DNA of 64,000 nt from positions 62,001-126,000 of the forward strand of contig NZ_BPRA01000009.1 of the NCBI RefSeq assembly GCF_022179645.1, given 5' to 3'. The translations under genes and the position numbers were made by a program. The notes beneath the pieces are model-generated. The model was not told where the DNA came from. It was given only the letters and a program-made list of their open reading frames with translations, and ran no database searches. Shown here piece by piece: positions 1 through 9,964 of this stretch; position 1 is the first letter of the stretch, and the number at the start of each line of letters is the position of its first letter. The stretch comes from Methylobacterium thuringiense. Lineage in GTDB: Bacteria > Pseudomonadota > Alphaproteobacteria > Rhizobiales > Beijerinckiaceae.

Positions 1-784
1 CTGTGAGGAAGAGCGCGCTCCGGTAGAGCGGCGTGCCCTGCAGGAGCAGGGCGGCGGGGAGGGCGAGGAGCCACCAGGGCGAAAGCCGCACCCGGTCGCG
101 CCAGAGATAGAGCGCGCCGCCGCCCGCGAAGATCATCGGCAGACGGAATGCCGTCTCGGTGCCCTTGGGCAGGTCGGGATGCGCGATCTGGGCCGCGACG
201 AGGGCGACGGCCAACCCGGCGACCAGGGCCAGCGACAGCCAGCGGACCCGCAGGAGTCCCAGAACGCCGGAGACGAGGACGCCGAAGTAGCACAGGGTCT
301 CGTATTTCAGGGTCCAGACCGTGCCGAGGGGACTGCGATAGGGATTGGCCTCGAACAGGCCCGGCAGGGCGGCATTGCTCTTGAAGGTCGTCAGCGTGCC
401 GAGGATGAAGCGGCGCAGCTCCGGCGCGGCATAGTATTCTGCCAGCGGCAGCCGGGTCAGCGCCGCGCCGAGCACCAGCGAGACCAGCAGCGTGGCGGCG
501 ACCAAGCCCGGCAGGATGCGCAGGGCGCGGGCGATGACGTAGTCGCGCGCCCCGCGCCGGTCCATGCTCATGGTCACGAGGAAGCCGGACACGGCGAAGA
601 AGCCGTTCACCGCGTGCTCGCCCAGGGCGAAGCCGGTGGCGCGGGCCAGCGGCTCGGCGGCGGGGTCGCCGGTCGCCACGCTGAAGGCGTGCGAGACGAC
701 CACGGCCAGCGCCAGGGCGAGCCGCATGGCCGAGAAGGCGTTGTGCGGGCGGGCGATCGCCTCGGCGATGGTCGGCGCGCTCAT
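1..784 (-). CDS. Acyltransferase 3 family membrane protein (partial, C-terminus beyond window)
   Basis: Only the first 261 residues are present; the gene runs off the left edge. The protein has many hydrophobic segments and carries the acyltransferase-3 (OafA/NodX-like) signatures FFAVSGFLVT near residue 66 and VWTLKYET near residue 140. The family are integral membrane enzymes that move acetyl or other acyl groups onto surface glycans, such as O-antigen or exopolysaccharide. The start ATG overlaps the stop of the upstream glycosyltransferase by 4 bp (ATGA), so the two are probably translationally coupled and work on the same glycan. The acceptor cannot be told from sequence. Confidence 0.85.
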   Translation of the reverse strand, partial: MSAPTIAEAIARPHNAFSAMRLALALAVVVSHAFSVATGDPAAEPLARATGFALGEHAVNGFFAVSGFLVTMSMDRRGARDYVIARALRILPGLVAATLLVSLVLGAALTRLPLAEYYAAPELRRFILGTLTTFKSNAALPGLFEANPYRSPLGTVWTLKYETLCYFGVLVSGVLGLLRVRWLSLALVAGLAVALVAAQIAHPDLPKGTETAFRLPMIFAGGGALYLWRDRVRLSPWWLLALPAALLLQGTPLYRSALFLT

Positions 785-1662
785 CCGCCGGCCTTTTCGA
801 GGTTTTCACGGGACAGGGCAGCACGACCGCGCCAAGCGGCAAAAGCGCCGGCCGCCGAGCCACCGTAGCGTTCCACGCCCGAGCGGCGGAAGACGAGGGC
901 GGAGAGCAGGGCTTTCGGTGCGTTCACCGCGAGCATGCCGAGGCTGGGATCAGGCAGGCCGTATTTTCGGCTGACATAGGCGCGCGACCAGGCCTGATGC
1001 CAGCGCGTGCGAAACACCCGGCCCCGCTCCGGCGCCGAGGAGCGCCCGCGCCCGTGCAGCGCCACGGCCTCGTGCACGTGGACCAGCGCACGGCCGGCGT
1101 CAGCGACGCGGCGGCAGAGGTCGTCATCTTCGTAGAACAGGAAGATTTTTGGGTCGAAACCGCCGAGGTCGAGGAAGAGCTTTCGCTCGGCCATGAGGCA
1201 GGCGCCGGAGAGGAACGGCGCACAGGCGTCGCCCTCGGGCAGGCTGCGCACGCCGCGCGGATTGGTGAGATACGGCGCGAGCAGCGAGCGCGGCTGGTAG
1301 AAGAAGCGCCCGTCCGGCTCGACGATGCGCGGCGCGAGCAGCCCCGCATCCGGCCATTTTTTCGAAGCTGCCAGCAGGGCGGCAGCCGCACCGGGTTGCA
1401 GGACCAGGTCGGGGTTGAGGATCAGGACGTGGGTCGCGCCCTCCGCCGCCCGCACGCCGAGAGTGTTGGCGCGGCCGTAGCCTTCGTTGCGTGGGTTTTC
1501 GACAACCCGAGCCCCGGCCGCGCGCGCGATCCGCACGGAGGCATCGCGGCTGGCATTGTCCACGACGATCGCCGGCACGCCCTCGCGGGCCAAAGCCGCC
1601 AGACAGTCCGGCAGAACCTCGGCGCTGTCGTGCGCGACGACGATGGCGACGAGGCTTTGCAC
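781..1662 (-). CDS. Glycosyltransferase family 2 (rhamnosyltransferase-like)
   Basis: 293 residues. The N-terminal GT-A fold is clear: VVDNASRDAS (residues 34-43), NEGYGRANTLG, then ILNPDLVL, the NPD being the usual nucleotide-sugar/metal site of this subgroup. A FYEDDDLCRR motif follows (around residue 178), typical of the catalytic region. Such enzymes transfer sugars, often rhamnose, onto polysaccharide or lipid acceptors in the cytoplasm. It lies 13 bp downstream of aspS on the same strand and overlaps the acyltransferase start by 4 bp, so it probably belongs to a read-through unit aspS-GT2-acyltransferase. The acceptor is unknown. Confidence 0.88.
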   Translation of the reverse strand: MQSLVAIVVAHDSAEVLPDCLAALAREGVPAIVVDNASRDASVRIARAAGARVVENPRNEGYGRANTLGVRAAEGATHVLILNPDLVLQPGAAAALLAASKKWPDAGLLAPRIVEPDGRFFYQPRSLLAPYLTNPRGVRSLPEGDACAPFLSGACLMAERKLFLDLGGFDPKIFLFYEDDDLCRRVADAGRALVHVHEAVALHGRGRSSAPERGRVFRTRWHQAWSRAYVSRKYGLPDPSLGMLAVNAPKALLSALVFRRSGVERYGGSAAGAFAAWRGRAALSRENLEKAGG

Positions 1663-1675
1663 GGGGCGGTCTGGA

Positions 1676-3490
1676 TCAGGCCTTCTTCTCGGGCAGGTTC
1701 AACCGAACGTGCAGCTCGCGCAGCTGCTTCGGCGTCGCCTCCGAGGGCGCCCCGAGGAGCAGGTCCTCGGCGCGCTGGTTCATCGGAAACAGCGTCACCT
1801 CGCGCAGGTTGATCGCGCCGACGAGCAGCATCACCAGCCGGTCGATGCCGGCGGCCATGCCGCCATGGGGCGGTGCGCCGTATTGGAAGGCGCGGTACAT
1901 GCCGCCGAAGCGGGCATGGACCTCGGCCTCGCCATACCCAGCGATCTCGAAGGCCTTCACCATGGCATCGGGGCGATGGTTGCGCACCGAGCCGGAGGCG
2001 ACCTCGTAGCCGTTGCAGACCATGTCGTACTGCACGGCCTTGAGCTTCAGCACGCTCTCGGTGTCGGCCGGGTCGAGCGCCAGGAAGTCTTCGTGGCTGA
2101 CATTCGGCCCCGAGAAGGGGTTGTGCGAGAAGTCGACCTTCTTCTCGTCCTCGTTCCACTCGTACATCGGGAAGTCGGTGATCCAGCAGAACGCGAAGCG
2201 CTCGCGGTCGACGAGGCCGAGTTCGTCGCCGATGCGGATACGGGCCTTGCCGGCGAGCGCCGCCGCCTTGCCCTCGGTGCCGGCCGCGAAGAAGACGGCA
2301 TCGCCGGCCTTGGCGCCCGTCTTCTCGGCGATGGCCTTCTGGACGGCGGCGGGAATGAACTTTGCGATCGGGCCCTTGCCGGTGAGCTCGCCGCCCTCGT
2401 CCTCGAACACGATGTAGCCGAGGCCGGGCGCGCCCTCGGAGCGGGCCCAGTCGTTCAGCTTGTCGAAGAACGAGCGCGGCTGGCCCGCCGCCCCCGTCGC
2501 CGGGATCGCCCGCACCACGCCGCCGGACTTGATGACGCCCTTGAACGCCTTGAACTCGACCTCGTCGCGGGCGAATTCGTCGCTGACGTCGGCGATGATC
2601 AAGGGGTTGCGCAGATCCGGCTTGTCCGAGCCGTATTTGAGCATCGCCTCGGCATAGGGAATGCGCGGGAACACCTCGGTGACCGGCTTGCCGTCGGCGA
2701 ACTCCACGAACATGTCGCGGACGACAGGCTCCATCGCGGCGTAGACGTCCTCCTCCGTGACGAAGCTCATCTCGACGTCGAGCTGGTAGAACTCGCCCGG
2801 CAGGCGGTCCGCCCGCGGATCCTCGTCGCGAAAACAGGGCGCAATCTGGAAATAGCGGTCGAAGCCCGCGATCATCGTCAGCTGCTTGAACTGCTGCGGC
2901 GCCTGCGGCAGCGCATAGAACTTGCCGGGATGCAGGCGCGAGGGCACCAGGAAGTCGCGCGCGCCTTCCGGCGAGGAGGCCGTGAGGATCGGCGTCTGGA
3001 ACTCGAAGAAGCCGCCCTCGCGCATGCGACGGCGCAGGCTGTCGATGATCGCCCCACGCTTCATGATGTTGGCGTGCAGCTTTTCGCGACGCAGATCGAG
3101 GTATCGGTAGGCGAGCCGCGTCTCCTCCGGGTACTCCTGATCGCCGAAGACCGGCAGCGGAAGCTCGGCGGCGGGGCCGAGCACCTCGACCTCGTCGATA
3201 TAGACCTCGATCGTGCCGGTCGGCAGCTCGGAATTCTCGGTACCGGCGGGGCGGGTGCGCACGCGGCCGTCGATGCGGATCACCCATTCCGAGCGGGCGG
3301 CGTCGACCGCCTTGAAGGCCTTCGAATCGGAATCGACCACACACTGCGTCAGGCCGTAATGGTCGCGCAGGTCGACGAACAGCACGCCGCCATGGTCGCG
3401 GATGCGGTGGCACCAGCCGGACAGGCGGACGCTCGTGCCGACGTCGGACGGGCGAAGCGCCCCGCAGGTGTGGGAACGGTAACGATGCAT
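1676..3490 (-). CDS. aspS: Aspartyl-tRNA synthetase, probably non-discriminating
   Basis: 604 residues, the usual length for the bacterial-type class II enzyme with a GAD insertion domain. I chose the ATG giving [10 protein letters not shown]; an upstream in-frame ATG would add 12 residues not typical of the family. Visible are the N-terminal OB-fold anticodon domain, the class II motif 2 region ([16 protein letters not shown]) and a motif 3 region rich in Gly and Arg near the C-terminus (GIDRLVML). The anticodon domain has His at WCHRIRD rather than the Asn of the E. coli enzyme; His is typical of non-discriminating enzymes that also charge tRNA-Asn, with GatCAB converting the product. That specificity is inferred. 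It is divergent from rnd. Confidence 0.95.
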   Translation of the reverse strand: MHRYRSHTCGALRPSDVGTSVRLSGWCHRIRDHGGVLFVDLRDHYGLTQCVVDSDSKAFKAVDAARSEWVIRIDGRVRTRPAGTENSELPTGTIEVYIDEVEVLGPAAELPLPVFGDQEYPEETRLAYRYLDLRREKLHANIMKRGAIIDSLRRRMREGGFFEFQTPILTASSPEGARDFLVPSRLHPGKFYALPQAPQQFKQLTMIAGFDRYFQIAPCFRDEDPRADRLPGEFYQLDVEMSFVTEEDVYAAMEPVVRDMFVEFADGKPVTEVFPRIPYAEAMLKYGSDKPDLRNPLIIADVSDEFARDEVEFKAFKGVIKSGGVVRAIPATGAAGQPRSFFDKLNDWARSEGAPGLGYIVFEDEGGELTGKGPIAKFIPAAVQKAIAEKTGAKAGDAVFFAAGTEGKAAALAGKARIRIGDELGLVDRERFAFCWITDFPMYEWNEDEKKVDFSHNPFSGPNVSHEDFLALDPADTESVLKLKAVQYDMVCNGYEVASGSVRNHRPDAMVKAFEIAGYGEAEVHARFGGMYRAFQYGAPPHGGMAAGIDRLVMLLVGAINLREVTLFPMNQRAEDLLLGAPSEATPKQLRELHVRLNLPEKKA

Positions 3491-3647
3491 GGCCGGCTCT
3501 ATGGGATTGAGGCCGGCACCATTCACGCGAGACCGGGCAAGTCAAGGCGCGGGCTTCGGGGGAGGGCGTTTCGCTCCGGCAAACGTCCACGGCGGAATGC
3601 CGCCCTTCGCCTCGCAAGGCGCGTCAACCTCCGATATAGCCGAAGGC

Positions 3648-4799
3648 ATGGACCTGATCTCGACCACGTCGGACCTTGCCGACGCCTGTGCCCGCTTCGC
3701 CGCGCAGCCCTTCGTCACCGTCGACACGGAGTTCATGCGCGAGACGACCTATTATCCGAAGCTCTGCCTGATCCAGATGGCGGCGCCGGACGGGTTCGCG
3801 GCGCTGGTCGACCCGCTGGCCAAGGATCTCGACCTCAAGCCGTTCGTCGACCTGATGGCGGACGAGGGCGTGGTGAAGGTGTTCCACTCGGCCCGCCAGG
3901 ATCTCGAGATCGTCTGGATGATGGGCGAGCTGCTGCCGCATCCGTTCTTCGACACGCAGGTCGCGGCCATGGTCTGCGGCTACGGCGACTCGGTGTCCTA
4001 CGAGCAGCTCGTCAACGACCTCGCCAAGGCGAAGATCGACAAGTCCTCGCGCTTCACCGACTGGTCGCGCCGGCCGCTCTCCGAGGCGCAGCTGAGCTAC
4101 GCGCTCTCCGACGTGACGCATCTCGTCAAGGTCTACGAACTGCTCGTCGCCCAGCTCGTCGAGACCGATCGCGGCGCCTGGCTCGACGACGAAATGGGCG
4201 TTCTGACCTCGCCGGAGACCTACCGGGCCGACCCGGCCCAGGCCTGGCGCCGGCTCTCGGGGCGGATGCGCAAGCCGCGCGAGGTCGCCGTGCTGATGGA
4301 GGTCGCGGCCTGGCGCGAGAAGGAGGCGCAGACCCGCAACGTGCCGCGCGGCCGGATCCTCAAGGACGAGGCGGTGATCGACATCGCCTCCTCGGCCCCG
4401 CGCAGCGTCGAGGCGCTGGGCCGGCTTCGCACGATCCCGACGGGCTTCGAGCGCTCGCGCACCGGCACCGACATCCTGGCCGCGGTCGAGCGCGGTTTCT
4501 TGCGCGACACCGCCGACATCAAGCTCCCCGAGCGCGGGCGCTCGCGCGGCGGCAACGCCGCCGTGGTCGAGTTGCTGAAGGTTCTGCTCAAGGCCGTGGC
4601 CGAGGCCGAGGGCATCGCCCCGAAGATCATCGCCACCGTGGACGAGCTCGAAGCCATCGCCGACGACGACCAGGCGGACGTGCCGGTGCTGCAGGGCTGG
4701 CGCCGCACCCTGTTCGGCGAGAAAGCGCTCGCGCTCAAGACGGGCCGGCTCGCGCTCTCCACCGAGGGCGGCCGCGTCATCGTGCGTGAGTTGCCCTGA
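3648..4799 (+). CDS. rnd: Ribonuclease D
   Basis: 383 residues from the ATG giving [10 protein letters not shown]; longer in-frame starts lead back into the aspS promoter region and lack family character. All DEDDy exonuclease motifs are visible: Exo I VDTEF (residues 26-30), Exo [11 protein letters not shown], and Exo [13 protein letters not shown], where Tyr and Asp are catalytic. An HRDC-type helical domain occupies roughly residues 205-290. RNase D trims the 3' ends of tRNA precursors and other stable RNAs. It is divergent from aspS, with about 160 bp between the starts, a pairing common in alphaproteobacteria. Confidence 0.95.
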   Translation: MDLISTTSDLADACARFAAQPFVTVDTEFMRETTYYPKLCLIQMAAPDGFAALVDPLAKDLDLKPFVDLMADEGVVKVFHSARQDLEIVWMMGELLPHPFFDTQVAAMVCGYGDSVSYEQLVNDLAKAKIDKSSRFTDWSRRPLSEAQLSYALSDVTHLVKVYELLVAQLVETDRGAWLDDEMGVLTSPETYRADPAQAWRRLSGRMRKPREVAVLMEVAAWREKEAQTRNVPRGRILKDEAVIDIASSAPRSVEALGRLRTIPTGFERSRTGTDILAAVERGFLRDTADIKLPERGRSRGGNAAVVELLKVLLKAVAEAEGIAPKIIATVDELEAIADDDQADVPVLQGWRRTLFGEKALALKTGRLALSTEGGRVIVRELP

Positions 4800-4880
4800 G
4801 CCGGGAACCTCTCGCCCTGCGCGAGAAAACACGGCGGCCTGTGGGCCGATGAGCATGGTGTTCGGGACGGGACTACCCTA

Positions 4881-4923
4881 GATCGGGATTAAGCGGCAAA
4901 GTTGTTGCCGAATAATCCCGATC
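4881..4923. other. Nested inverted repeat upstream of the 95-aa gene
   Basis: An outer perfect 10-bp stem (4881-4890 with 4914-4923, GATCGGGATT/AATCCCGATC) encloses a 6-bp stem (4894-4899 with 4905-4910). It lies 82 bp past the rnd stop and 14 bp before the ATG of the next gene. It has no T-tract, so it is not a typical terminator on this strand. It could attenuate read-through or control translation of the 95-aa gene. Confidence 0.55.
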
Positions 4924-4937
4924 GCCGCCCGCCATCC

Positions 4938-5225
4938 ATGTTCGAACCGAACGAAGTCCTGCAGACCCTGACCGGGCGCGGCCACGTCTCCACCGAAGGC
5001 GTCGAGGCGGTTCGCGTGCGCTACCGCGTGGTGATCGAACGCCGCGAGGGCAGCATCGTCGCGTCCGGCACGCTGGCCGGCAACCACGCCAGCCTGAAGC
5101 CGGTCTGGCTCGTGCCCGACGCGACCTTGCGCCTCAAGAACGGCCGGCGCATCGAGATCTCGATCACCGATCTGGTCGGCGATCTCGCCGAGTTCGAGAG
5201 CACCGGGCCGGTATCGCCCACGTAA
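4938..5225 (+). CDS. Conserved-looking hypothetical protein, 95 aa
   Basis: Soluble, mixed-charge protein with an alternating beta pattern (RVRYRVVIERREGSIVASG) and no signal peptide or membrane segment. I do not recognise a family with certainty. The ATG at 4938 follows a strong inverted repeat; a TTG 12 codons upstream lies inside that hairpin and is less likely. It follows rnd on the same strand and converges with the 629-aa gene, with only 12 bp between the stops. Confidence 0.6.
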   Translation: MFEPNEVLQTLTGRGHVSTEGVEAVRVRYRVVIERREGSIVASGTLAGNHASLKPVWLVPDATLRLKNGRRIEISITDLVGDLAEFESTGPVSPT

Positions 5226-5237
5226 CAAGAACGCCGC

Positions 5238-7127
5238 TCACTCCGCCTTGGCGTTCACCTCGAGCTTGTCGAGCACGGCGCCGGGACTGCCCGCGGTGCT
5301 GAAATCGGCGATGCCGAGGCCGGTCGCGGCCTTCGCCCTGGCGCTGATCGAGAGCGTGCCCGGCTTGGCGGCGAACTTGCCCATGGCCGCGCCTATGGTC
5401 TTGGCGGCGGGCGAATTGCCGAGAATCACCGGGATGCCGACGAGGCAGGCGGTGACGTATTCCTTGCGCAGCTCGTCCGGCTTGAGGCTCAGCGACTTCG
5501 ACTGGGCGTCGATGAAGCGCTCGTAGAGCCCGCCGTTTTCGAGTTTCAGGTCGACCGTCTTGGCGGTGGCCGAGAGCATGGCGAGCCCCGACGCGGCGGC
5601 ATCGGGATCGAAGATATCGGCTCCGATGCCGCCGAGCGTCGCGTTGAGGTGCAGCGTCCCCATGTCCTTGCCCGAGACCGAAACCTCGCGCAGGGCGAGT
5701 TCCTTGGCGCCCTCGTTCCAGGCGGAATCGGCAACGACGTCCAGGTCGATGTCGCGGTAGCCGTAGAGGCCGAGCGAGCCGAGGCCGGGCAGGCCGGCGA
5801 CGGCCGAGGACGGCATGGTCAGGCCCGAGAGCGACAGGCGGCTCGCCGTCGGCACGCCGTCCCGCGGCGGCCCGAAGGTCATGGTTGCGTCGCGCAGGCC
5901 GACGTGAAGCGGAGCCGCCGCGGAGGCCGGAGCTGTCTTGGCGAGGGGGTCGGAGGAGGGAGCCGGCGGCGCGCGCCTGCCGCCGGCGGACCTCTCCTTG
6001 GCGGCAGGCTCGGCCTCGGTCGGAACGTCGAGGCTGAGCCCCGAGAGCGTCACGGTGCCGATCAGCGGCGTCAGGCGGCGCATGTCCGCTTCCGACACGG
6101 CCTCGTTCGGCTTGGCGAGCCGCCGCAGCGTGGCGACGGTCGGCTCCAGGGAGGTGCCGCTGAGCGAAAACTTCGCGATCGTCGAGCGGGTGCCGGTGCC
6201 GGCGAAGCTGATGTCGCTGAGCGAGAGTCCGGCATCGCTGCCGGCCGCCGCGTAGGCGAGGCGGCCGATGGCGAGGTCGACGGGCTTGTCGCCCTTGGTG
6301 TCCTGCACGCGCAGGCCGGTGGCCTCCAGGCTGCCGATGGAGACGGCCTCGATCAGGTCCGCGGCGTTGCCGGCCGCCTTGGCGCGACCGGCCGCATCCT
6401 CGCCGTCGAAGTCCAGCGCCTTGAAGGCGTCGAGCGCGCCGTTCCAGGTCCCCGGGACCTGGCGGCCGGCGAAATCGCGTCCGGCCAGCCGGGCGAGGCT
6501 CACCCGCGTGCCGTTCTCGTCGGTGAAGGCGATGGTTTCGAGCGAAAAAGCCGCGTAGAGGCGCTGAAGTGGGCCCTTGCCGTCGCCGGGCTCGCCGGAG
6601 AGGCGCGCCATCGCCGCAAGGTCGACGTCTTCCGCCCTGAATTTCCCGTAGGAGCCGTCGCCGCCGGCCGACTTGCCGTCCGACGCGCCGGCGACGGTGA
6701 TCGCGGCGCCGGCCGAGGTCAGCTCGGCGATGCGCCCGCCATGCACGCCGCGGGCGACGACGTCGCGATAGACAACGGCCTGCCGGGTGCCGCCGACCGC
6801 CTGCTCGACGCGCAGTTCGGGGATGGCGAGGCTGCCCGCATCGAGCCGCGCGAGGCGGGCCGGCCACGGCTCCTTGCCGTCAGCCTTGAAGATCGCGAGG
6901 AAGTCGTCCTTCGACAGGCGCGTGCCGCTCGCCGTCAATTTCGGCGCGGTGAAGCGCGTTCCGCCGATCGTCAGGACGACGTCCTGCAGGGCGACGTCCT
7001 GTACCGCTGAGGCCGCCTCCTGGGCCCGGACCGGAGCCGCCGCCGGCAGCGCGGACAGCACGGCGAGGCATCCGAGCGACGCGAGCACCGCCCGCCGGAG
7101 GCCGTTACGGCCGGTGGATGGGATCAT
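5238..7127 (-). CDS. Large exported hypothetical protein, 629 aa
   Basis: The start ATG gives an N-terminus MIPSTGRNGLRRAVLASLGC followed by a hydrophobic stretch and an AxA cleavage site (VRAQ), a standard Sec signal peptide of about 35 residues. The mature protein is rich in short beta-like repeats such as LxxISFAGTG, LSLSGLTM and LGxLGLYGYRDIDLDV, with a low-complexity Pro/Ala/Ser linker around residues 395-425. The pattern of short beta strands suggests an elongated periplasmic or envelope protein, but no catalytic motif is seen and I do not recognise the family. It is downstream of erpA on the same strand but separated by about 170 bp. Confidence 0.75.
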   Translation of the reverse strand: MIPSTGRNGLRRAVLASLGCLAVLSALPAAAPVRAQEAASAVQDVALQDVVLTIGGTRFTAPKLTASGTRLSKDDFLAIFKADGKEPWPARLARLDAGSLAIPELRVEQAVGGTRQAVVYRDVVARGVHGGRIAELTSAGAAITVAGASDGKSAGGDGSYGKFRAEDVDLAAMARLSGEPGDGKGPLQRLYAAFSLETIAFTDENGTRVSLARLAGRDFAGRQVPGTWNGALDAFKALDFDGEDAAGRAKAAGNAADLIEAVSIGSLEATGLRVQDTKGDKPVDLAIGRLAYAAAGSDAGLSLSDISFAGTGTRSTIAKFSLSGTSLEPTVATLRRLAKPNEAVSEADMRRLTPLIGTVTLSGLSLDVPTEAEPAAKERSAGGRRAPPAPSSDPLAKTAPASAAAPLHVGLRDATMTFGPPRDGVPTASRLSLSGLTMPSSAVAGLPGLGSLGLYGYRDIDLDVVADSAWNEGAKELALREVSVSGKDMGTLHLNATLGGIGADIFDPDAAASGLAMLSATAKTVDLKLENGGLYERFIDAQSKSLSLKPDELRKEYVTACLVGIPVILGNSPAAKTIGAAMGKFAAKPGTLSISARAKAATGLGIADFSTAGSPGAVLDKLEVNAKAE

Positions 7128-7295
7128 GGCCTTGTCCGGGAAGCTGAACGCGGGGATCGTGGTGCAGGGAGCATGCGGCCCGCTCGCACGGGCGCCTTGC
7201 ACTGCCGCAGAATGCAAGAGCAGGCAATTGCGCCCAAGCCACGGCAGAGCACCCGCGACGATGCCGGGATTTCGTCGGAACCCGGCGTCGGGCGT

Positions 7296-7622
7296 TCAGA
7301 GCGAGAAGGACGTTCCGCATCCGCAGGACGAGGTCGCCTGCGGGTTCTCGATCTTGAAGGACTGGCCGATCAGGTCGTTGGCGAAATCGATCACCGAACC
7401 GCCCATGTACTCGATCGAGACCGGGTCGAGCAGCACCGTGGCGCCGTCCTTCTCGATCACGAGATCCTCCTCGGTGCGGGTCTGCTCGATATCGAAGGCG
7501 TAGGAGAAGCCCGAGCAGCCGCCGCCGTTGACGCTGATGCGCAGCGAGCTGCCGGGGGGCTCGGCGCTCATGATCTCCTTGATGCGCTTGGCGGCGCGGG
7601 CGGTCAGTTGGATGTCGGCCAT
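7296..7622 (-). CDS. erpA: A-type iron-sulfur carrier/insertion protein (ErpA/IscA family)
   Basis: 108 residues. The three ligand cysteines of A-type carriers are present: one in NGGGCSGF and two in the C-terminal CGCG. These proteins hold Fe-S clusters and pass them to apo-enzymes; in alphaproteobacteria ErpA supplies enzymes of isoprenoid synthesis and respiration. I chose the ATG for MADIQLTARAAKR, where homologous sequences begin. It is divergent from dgt with about 130 bp between starts, the usual alphaproteobacterial order. Confidence 0.92.
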   Translation of the reverse strand: MADIQLTARAAKRIKEIMSAEPPGSSLRISVNGGGCSGFSYAFDIEQTRTEEDLVIEKDGATVLLDPVSIEYMGGSVIDFANDLIGQSFKIENPQATSSCGCGTSFSL

Positions 7623-7753
7623 GGTCGAGCTCGGCTTCACGGTGCGGTCTCCTTCCTCGTGACCGCACGCGCGACGCGCGATTGCCGGAACGGGACCTGC
7701 AGACAAGATATGAGGTAGGCCGACGCACCGCAACGCGGTGCGGGTGAGGAGCA

Positions 7754-9031
7754 GTGCGAGACGTGGCGCAGGACACATCGACGACGCGGCGTGCGGGCGA
7801 TCGCTGGCGGGCGGCCTATGCCACCGATCCGGCGGCGACGCGGGGTCGGCTGATCGCAGAGCCGTCCTCGCCGACCCGCAGCGACTTCCAGCGCGACCGC
7901 GACCGCATCGTCCACTCCACGGCCTTCCGGCGCCTGAAGCACAAGACGCAGGTCTTCGTGCATCACGAGGGCGACCATTATCGTACGCGCCTGACGCATA
8001 CGCTGGAGGTCAGCCAGATCGCCCGGGCGCTGGCCCGTGCGCTCGGCCTCGACGAGGATCTGGCGGAGGCGCTCGCGCTCTCGCACGACCTCGGCCACAC
8101 CTGCTTCGGCCATACCGGCGAGGACGCGCTGCATGCCTGCATGGCCGAGCATGGCGGCTTCGACCACAACGCCCAGGCGCTGCGCATCGTCACCCGGCTG
8201 GAGCGGCGCTATGCCGAGTTCGACGGCCTCAACCTCACCTGGGAGACGCTGGAGGGGCTGGTCAAGCACAACGGCCCGCTGCTCGACGGGGCGGGTGCCC
8301 CGACTGCGCGCTACCGCCATGCCGGCATCCCGGCGGCGATCCTCGAATACAATGCGCTGAACGACCTCGAACTCGCCCGCTTCGCCGGGCCGGAGGCGCA
8401 GGCGGCGGCGCTGGCCGACGACATCGCCTACGATTCACACGATCTCGACGACGGCCTGCGCGCCGGCCTGTTCGAGCTCGCCGACCTGGAGACCGTGCCC
8501 TTTTTGCGCGGGTTGCTCGACGAGATCGCGGATCGCTACCCGAACCTCGAAGCCTCGCGAACCATTCACGAGTTGGCGCGGCGGGTGATCACCCGCTTCG
8601 TCGAGGACCTGATCGTCGAAAGCGAGCGGCGGCTGGCCGCGCTGAATCCGCGAAGCGTCGCGGACATCCGCGCGGCAGACGCGCCGGTGGTCGCCTTCTC
8701 CGAAAAGATCGCGGCGGCGGATGCCGAGATCAAGGCGTTCCTGTTCGCGCGGATGTACCGCAATCCCGACGTCATGGCGGTGCGGGAGAAGGCCGACATC
8801 ATCGTCGCCGACCTGTTTGCCGCATTCGTCGCCGATCCGCGCCGGATGCCGGCGGAATGGCAGGCAGGCCTCGACGGCGCGGGGGAGGGGCGGCTGGCCC
8901 GGCGCGTCGCCGACTACATCGCCGGCATGACGGACACCTACGCGGTGCTCGAACACGGAAAGTTCTTCGCGACGACGCCGAGCCTGTACTGGCGCCCGTC
9001 GGACCGCGGCCTGCCACTGGCGGAGCCGTGA
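7754..9031 (+). CDS. dgt: Deoxyguanosinetriphosphate triphosphohydrolase-like protein (HD domain)
   Basis: 425 residues from a GTG start with an AGGAG Shine-Dalgarno 6 bp upstream. The family N-terminus is clear ([19 protein letters not shown]), followed by the HD metal site: His in RLTHTLEV, then HDLGH and a later Asp in the helical core. The family hydrolyses dNTPs to the nucleoside plus triphosphate, or acts as a regulated dNTPase. It is normally followed by argS in this group; here a 2.7-kb segment separates them. Confidence 0.93.
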   Translation: MRDVAQDTSTTRRAGDRWRAAYATDPAATRGRLIAEPSSPTRSDFQRDRDRIVHSTAFRRLKHKTQVFVHHEGDHYRTRLTHTLEVSQIARALARALGLDEDLAEALALSHDLGHTCFGHTGEDALHACMAEHGGFDHNAQALRIVTRLERRYAEFDGLNLTWETLEGLVKHNGPLLDGAGAPTARYRHAGIPAAILEYNALNDLELARFAGPEAQAAALADDIAYDSHDLDDGLRAGLFELADLETVPFLRGLLDEIADRYPNLEASRTIHELARRVITRFVEDLIVESERRLAALNPRSVADIRAADAPVVAFSEKIAAADAEIKAFLFARMYRNPDVMAVREKADIIVADLFAAFVADPRRMPAEWQAGLDGAGEGRLARRVADYIAGMTDTYAVLEHGKFFATTPSLYWRPSDRGLPLAEP

Positions 9032-9040
9032 GACAGGATG

Positions 9041-9065
9041 CCGGGGCGGATCGGATCCGCCCCGG
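9041..9065. terminator. Bidirectional hairpin between convergent dgt and Gly/Tyr-rich gene
   Basis: Perfect 11-bp stem (9041-9051 with 9055-9065, CCGGGGCGGAT and its complement) with a 3-base loop, 10 bp after the dgt stop and 8 bp after the stop of the opposing gene. There is no strong T-tract. The position supports a shared terminator. Confidence 0.6.
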
Positions 9066-9072
9066 GCAGGCT

Positions 9073-9576
9073 TCAGTAGCCGCAACCGCCGCAGGGTGCG
9101 TAGGAATAGGTCGGCACGTAGCTGTAGCAGCCGCCGCACCCGCCATAACCCACCGCCGGCACGTAGCTGCGATAGCCGCCATAGCCGGCGGCGGCATAGC
9201 CACCGTACCCGCCGCCGTAGCCATAAGACGAGCCGTATCCTTCGTAGCCGCCGCCATAGCCGTAGCCGCCGCCGAGGGCGCCCGCGGCAAGGCCGAGACC
9301 GAGGCCGACGCCGGCACCGGCGAGACCGTAGCCGAGCCCGCGCCCGTAGCCGCGCCCGCCATAGAAGCCGCCCCGTCCGGCGAAGCCGCCGCGGCGATAG
9401 CCGCCGAAGCCTCCGCGATAACCGCCATACCCGCCGCGGTAGCCACCGAAGCCGCCGTGATGGCCGCCGAAGCCGCCCCGGCCGTAGCCGCCTCGACCGA
9501 ACCCGCCCGCCTCGGCGCACGCCGGCACGACGATGAGGGCGGCGAGCGCCGCCCCTGCGAGAAGAATAGCTTTCAT
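9073..9576 (-). CDS. Gly/Tyr-rich exported protein
   Basis: 167 residues. A signal peptide (MKAILLAGAALAALIVVPAC, cut after AEA) precedes a low-complexity mature part built from GGYGG, RGGF and GYGGGY units, ending in a cysteine-containing tail (GGCGG, PCGGC). Proteins of this sort are common in Methylobacterium envelopes, and the function is unknown. An AGGAGT ribosome site is visible upstream. It is one of two genes lying between dgt and argS. Confidence 0.7.
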   Translation of the reverse strand: MKAILLAGAALAALIVVPACAEAGGFGRGGYGRGGFGGHHGGFGGYRGGYGGYRGGFGGYRRGGFAGRGGFYGGRGYGRGLGYGLAGAGVGLGLGLAAGALGGGYGYGGGYEGYGSSYGYGGGYGGYAAAGYGGYRSYVPAVGYGGCGGCYSYVPTYSYAPCGGCGY

Positions 9577-9964
9577 CGAGGACTCCTGGATCAGAACTGA
9601 TCAGCCGGCCTCATCTGGGCGGCCAGGATCCCGCGCGTTCAATGGGGCACTCTACCGAGACGGGACCTCATCCCCTGCGAAGCGCGGACAGCGCCGGCCG
9701 CCATCCGCGCCGTCCGCATCCAATCCCGGATATTCGTCGAAGCAACCACCCGTTGCCATCCGAACACCGACGATCCACAGACGTCAAAAACGCATCTGAT
9801 CGGTGCAGATGCACTACAGTTTCATTCTCTGATAGAAAACTCGTTTCCAACTTCTCAAACGCGTAGAAACAGTCATACTCTGTGTATGCCGCAGCGAGCC
9901 AGTCAACCAGGGCGCAGCATCAAGCGCGGTATTCTATTCTAGATTGATGCCTTTATGATACTGA
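9577..9964. other. AT-rich intergenic segment without a gene
   Basis: About 390 bp. The right part, from roughly 9,780 onward, is much more AT-rich than the window average, and this continues into the first 200 bp of the next gene. No convincing reading frame, terminator or tRNA is visible. The abrupt change in composition suggests a junction of acquired DNA. Confidence 0.6.

Noticed and set aside
1487-4789. Very long open frame on the plus strand opposite aspS
   Set aside because: High GC leaves few stop codons in shadow frames; the peptide has no domain and lies over conserved aspS and rnd. Similar long shadows occur opposite dgt, argS, ppdK, radical SAM and dxs and were omitted.
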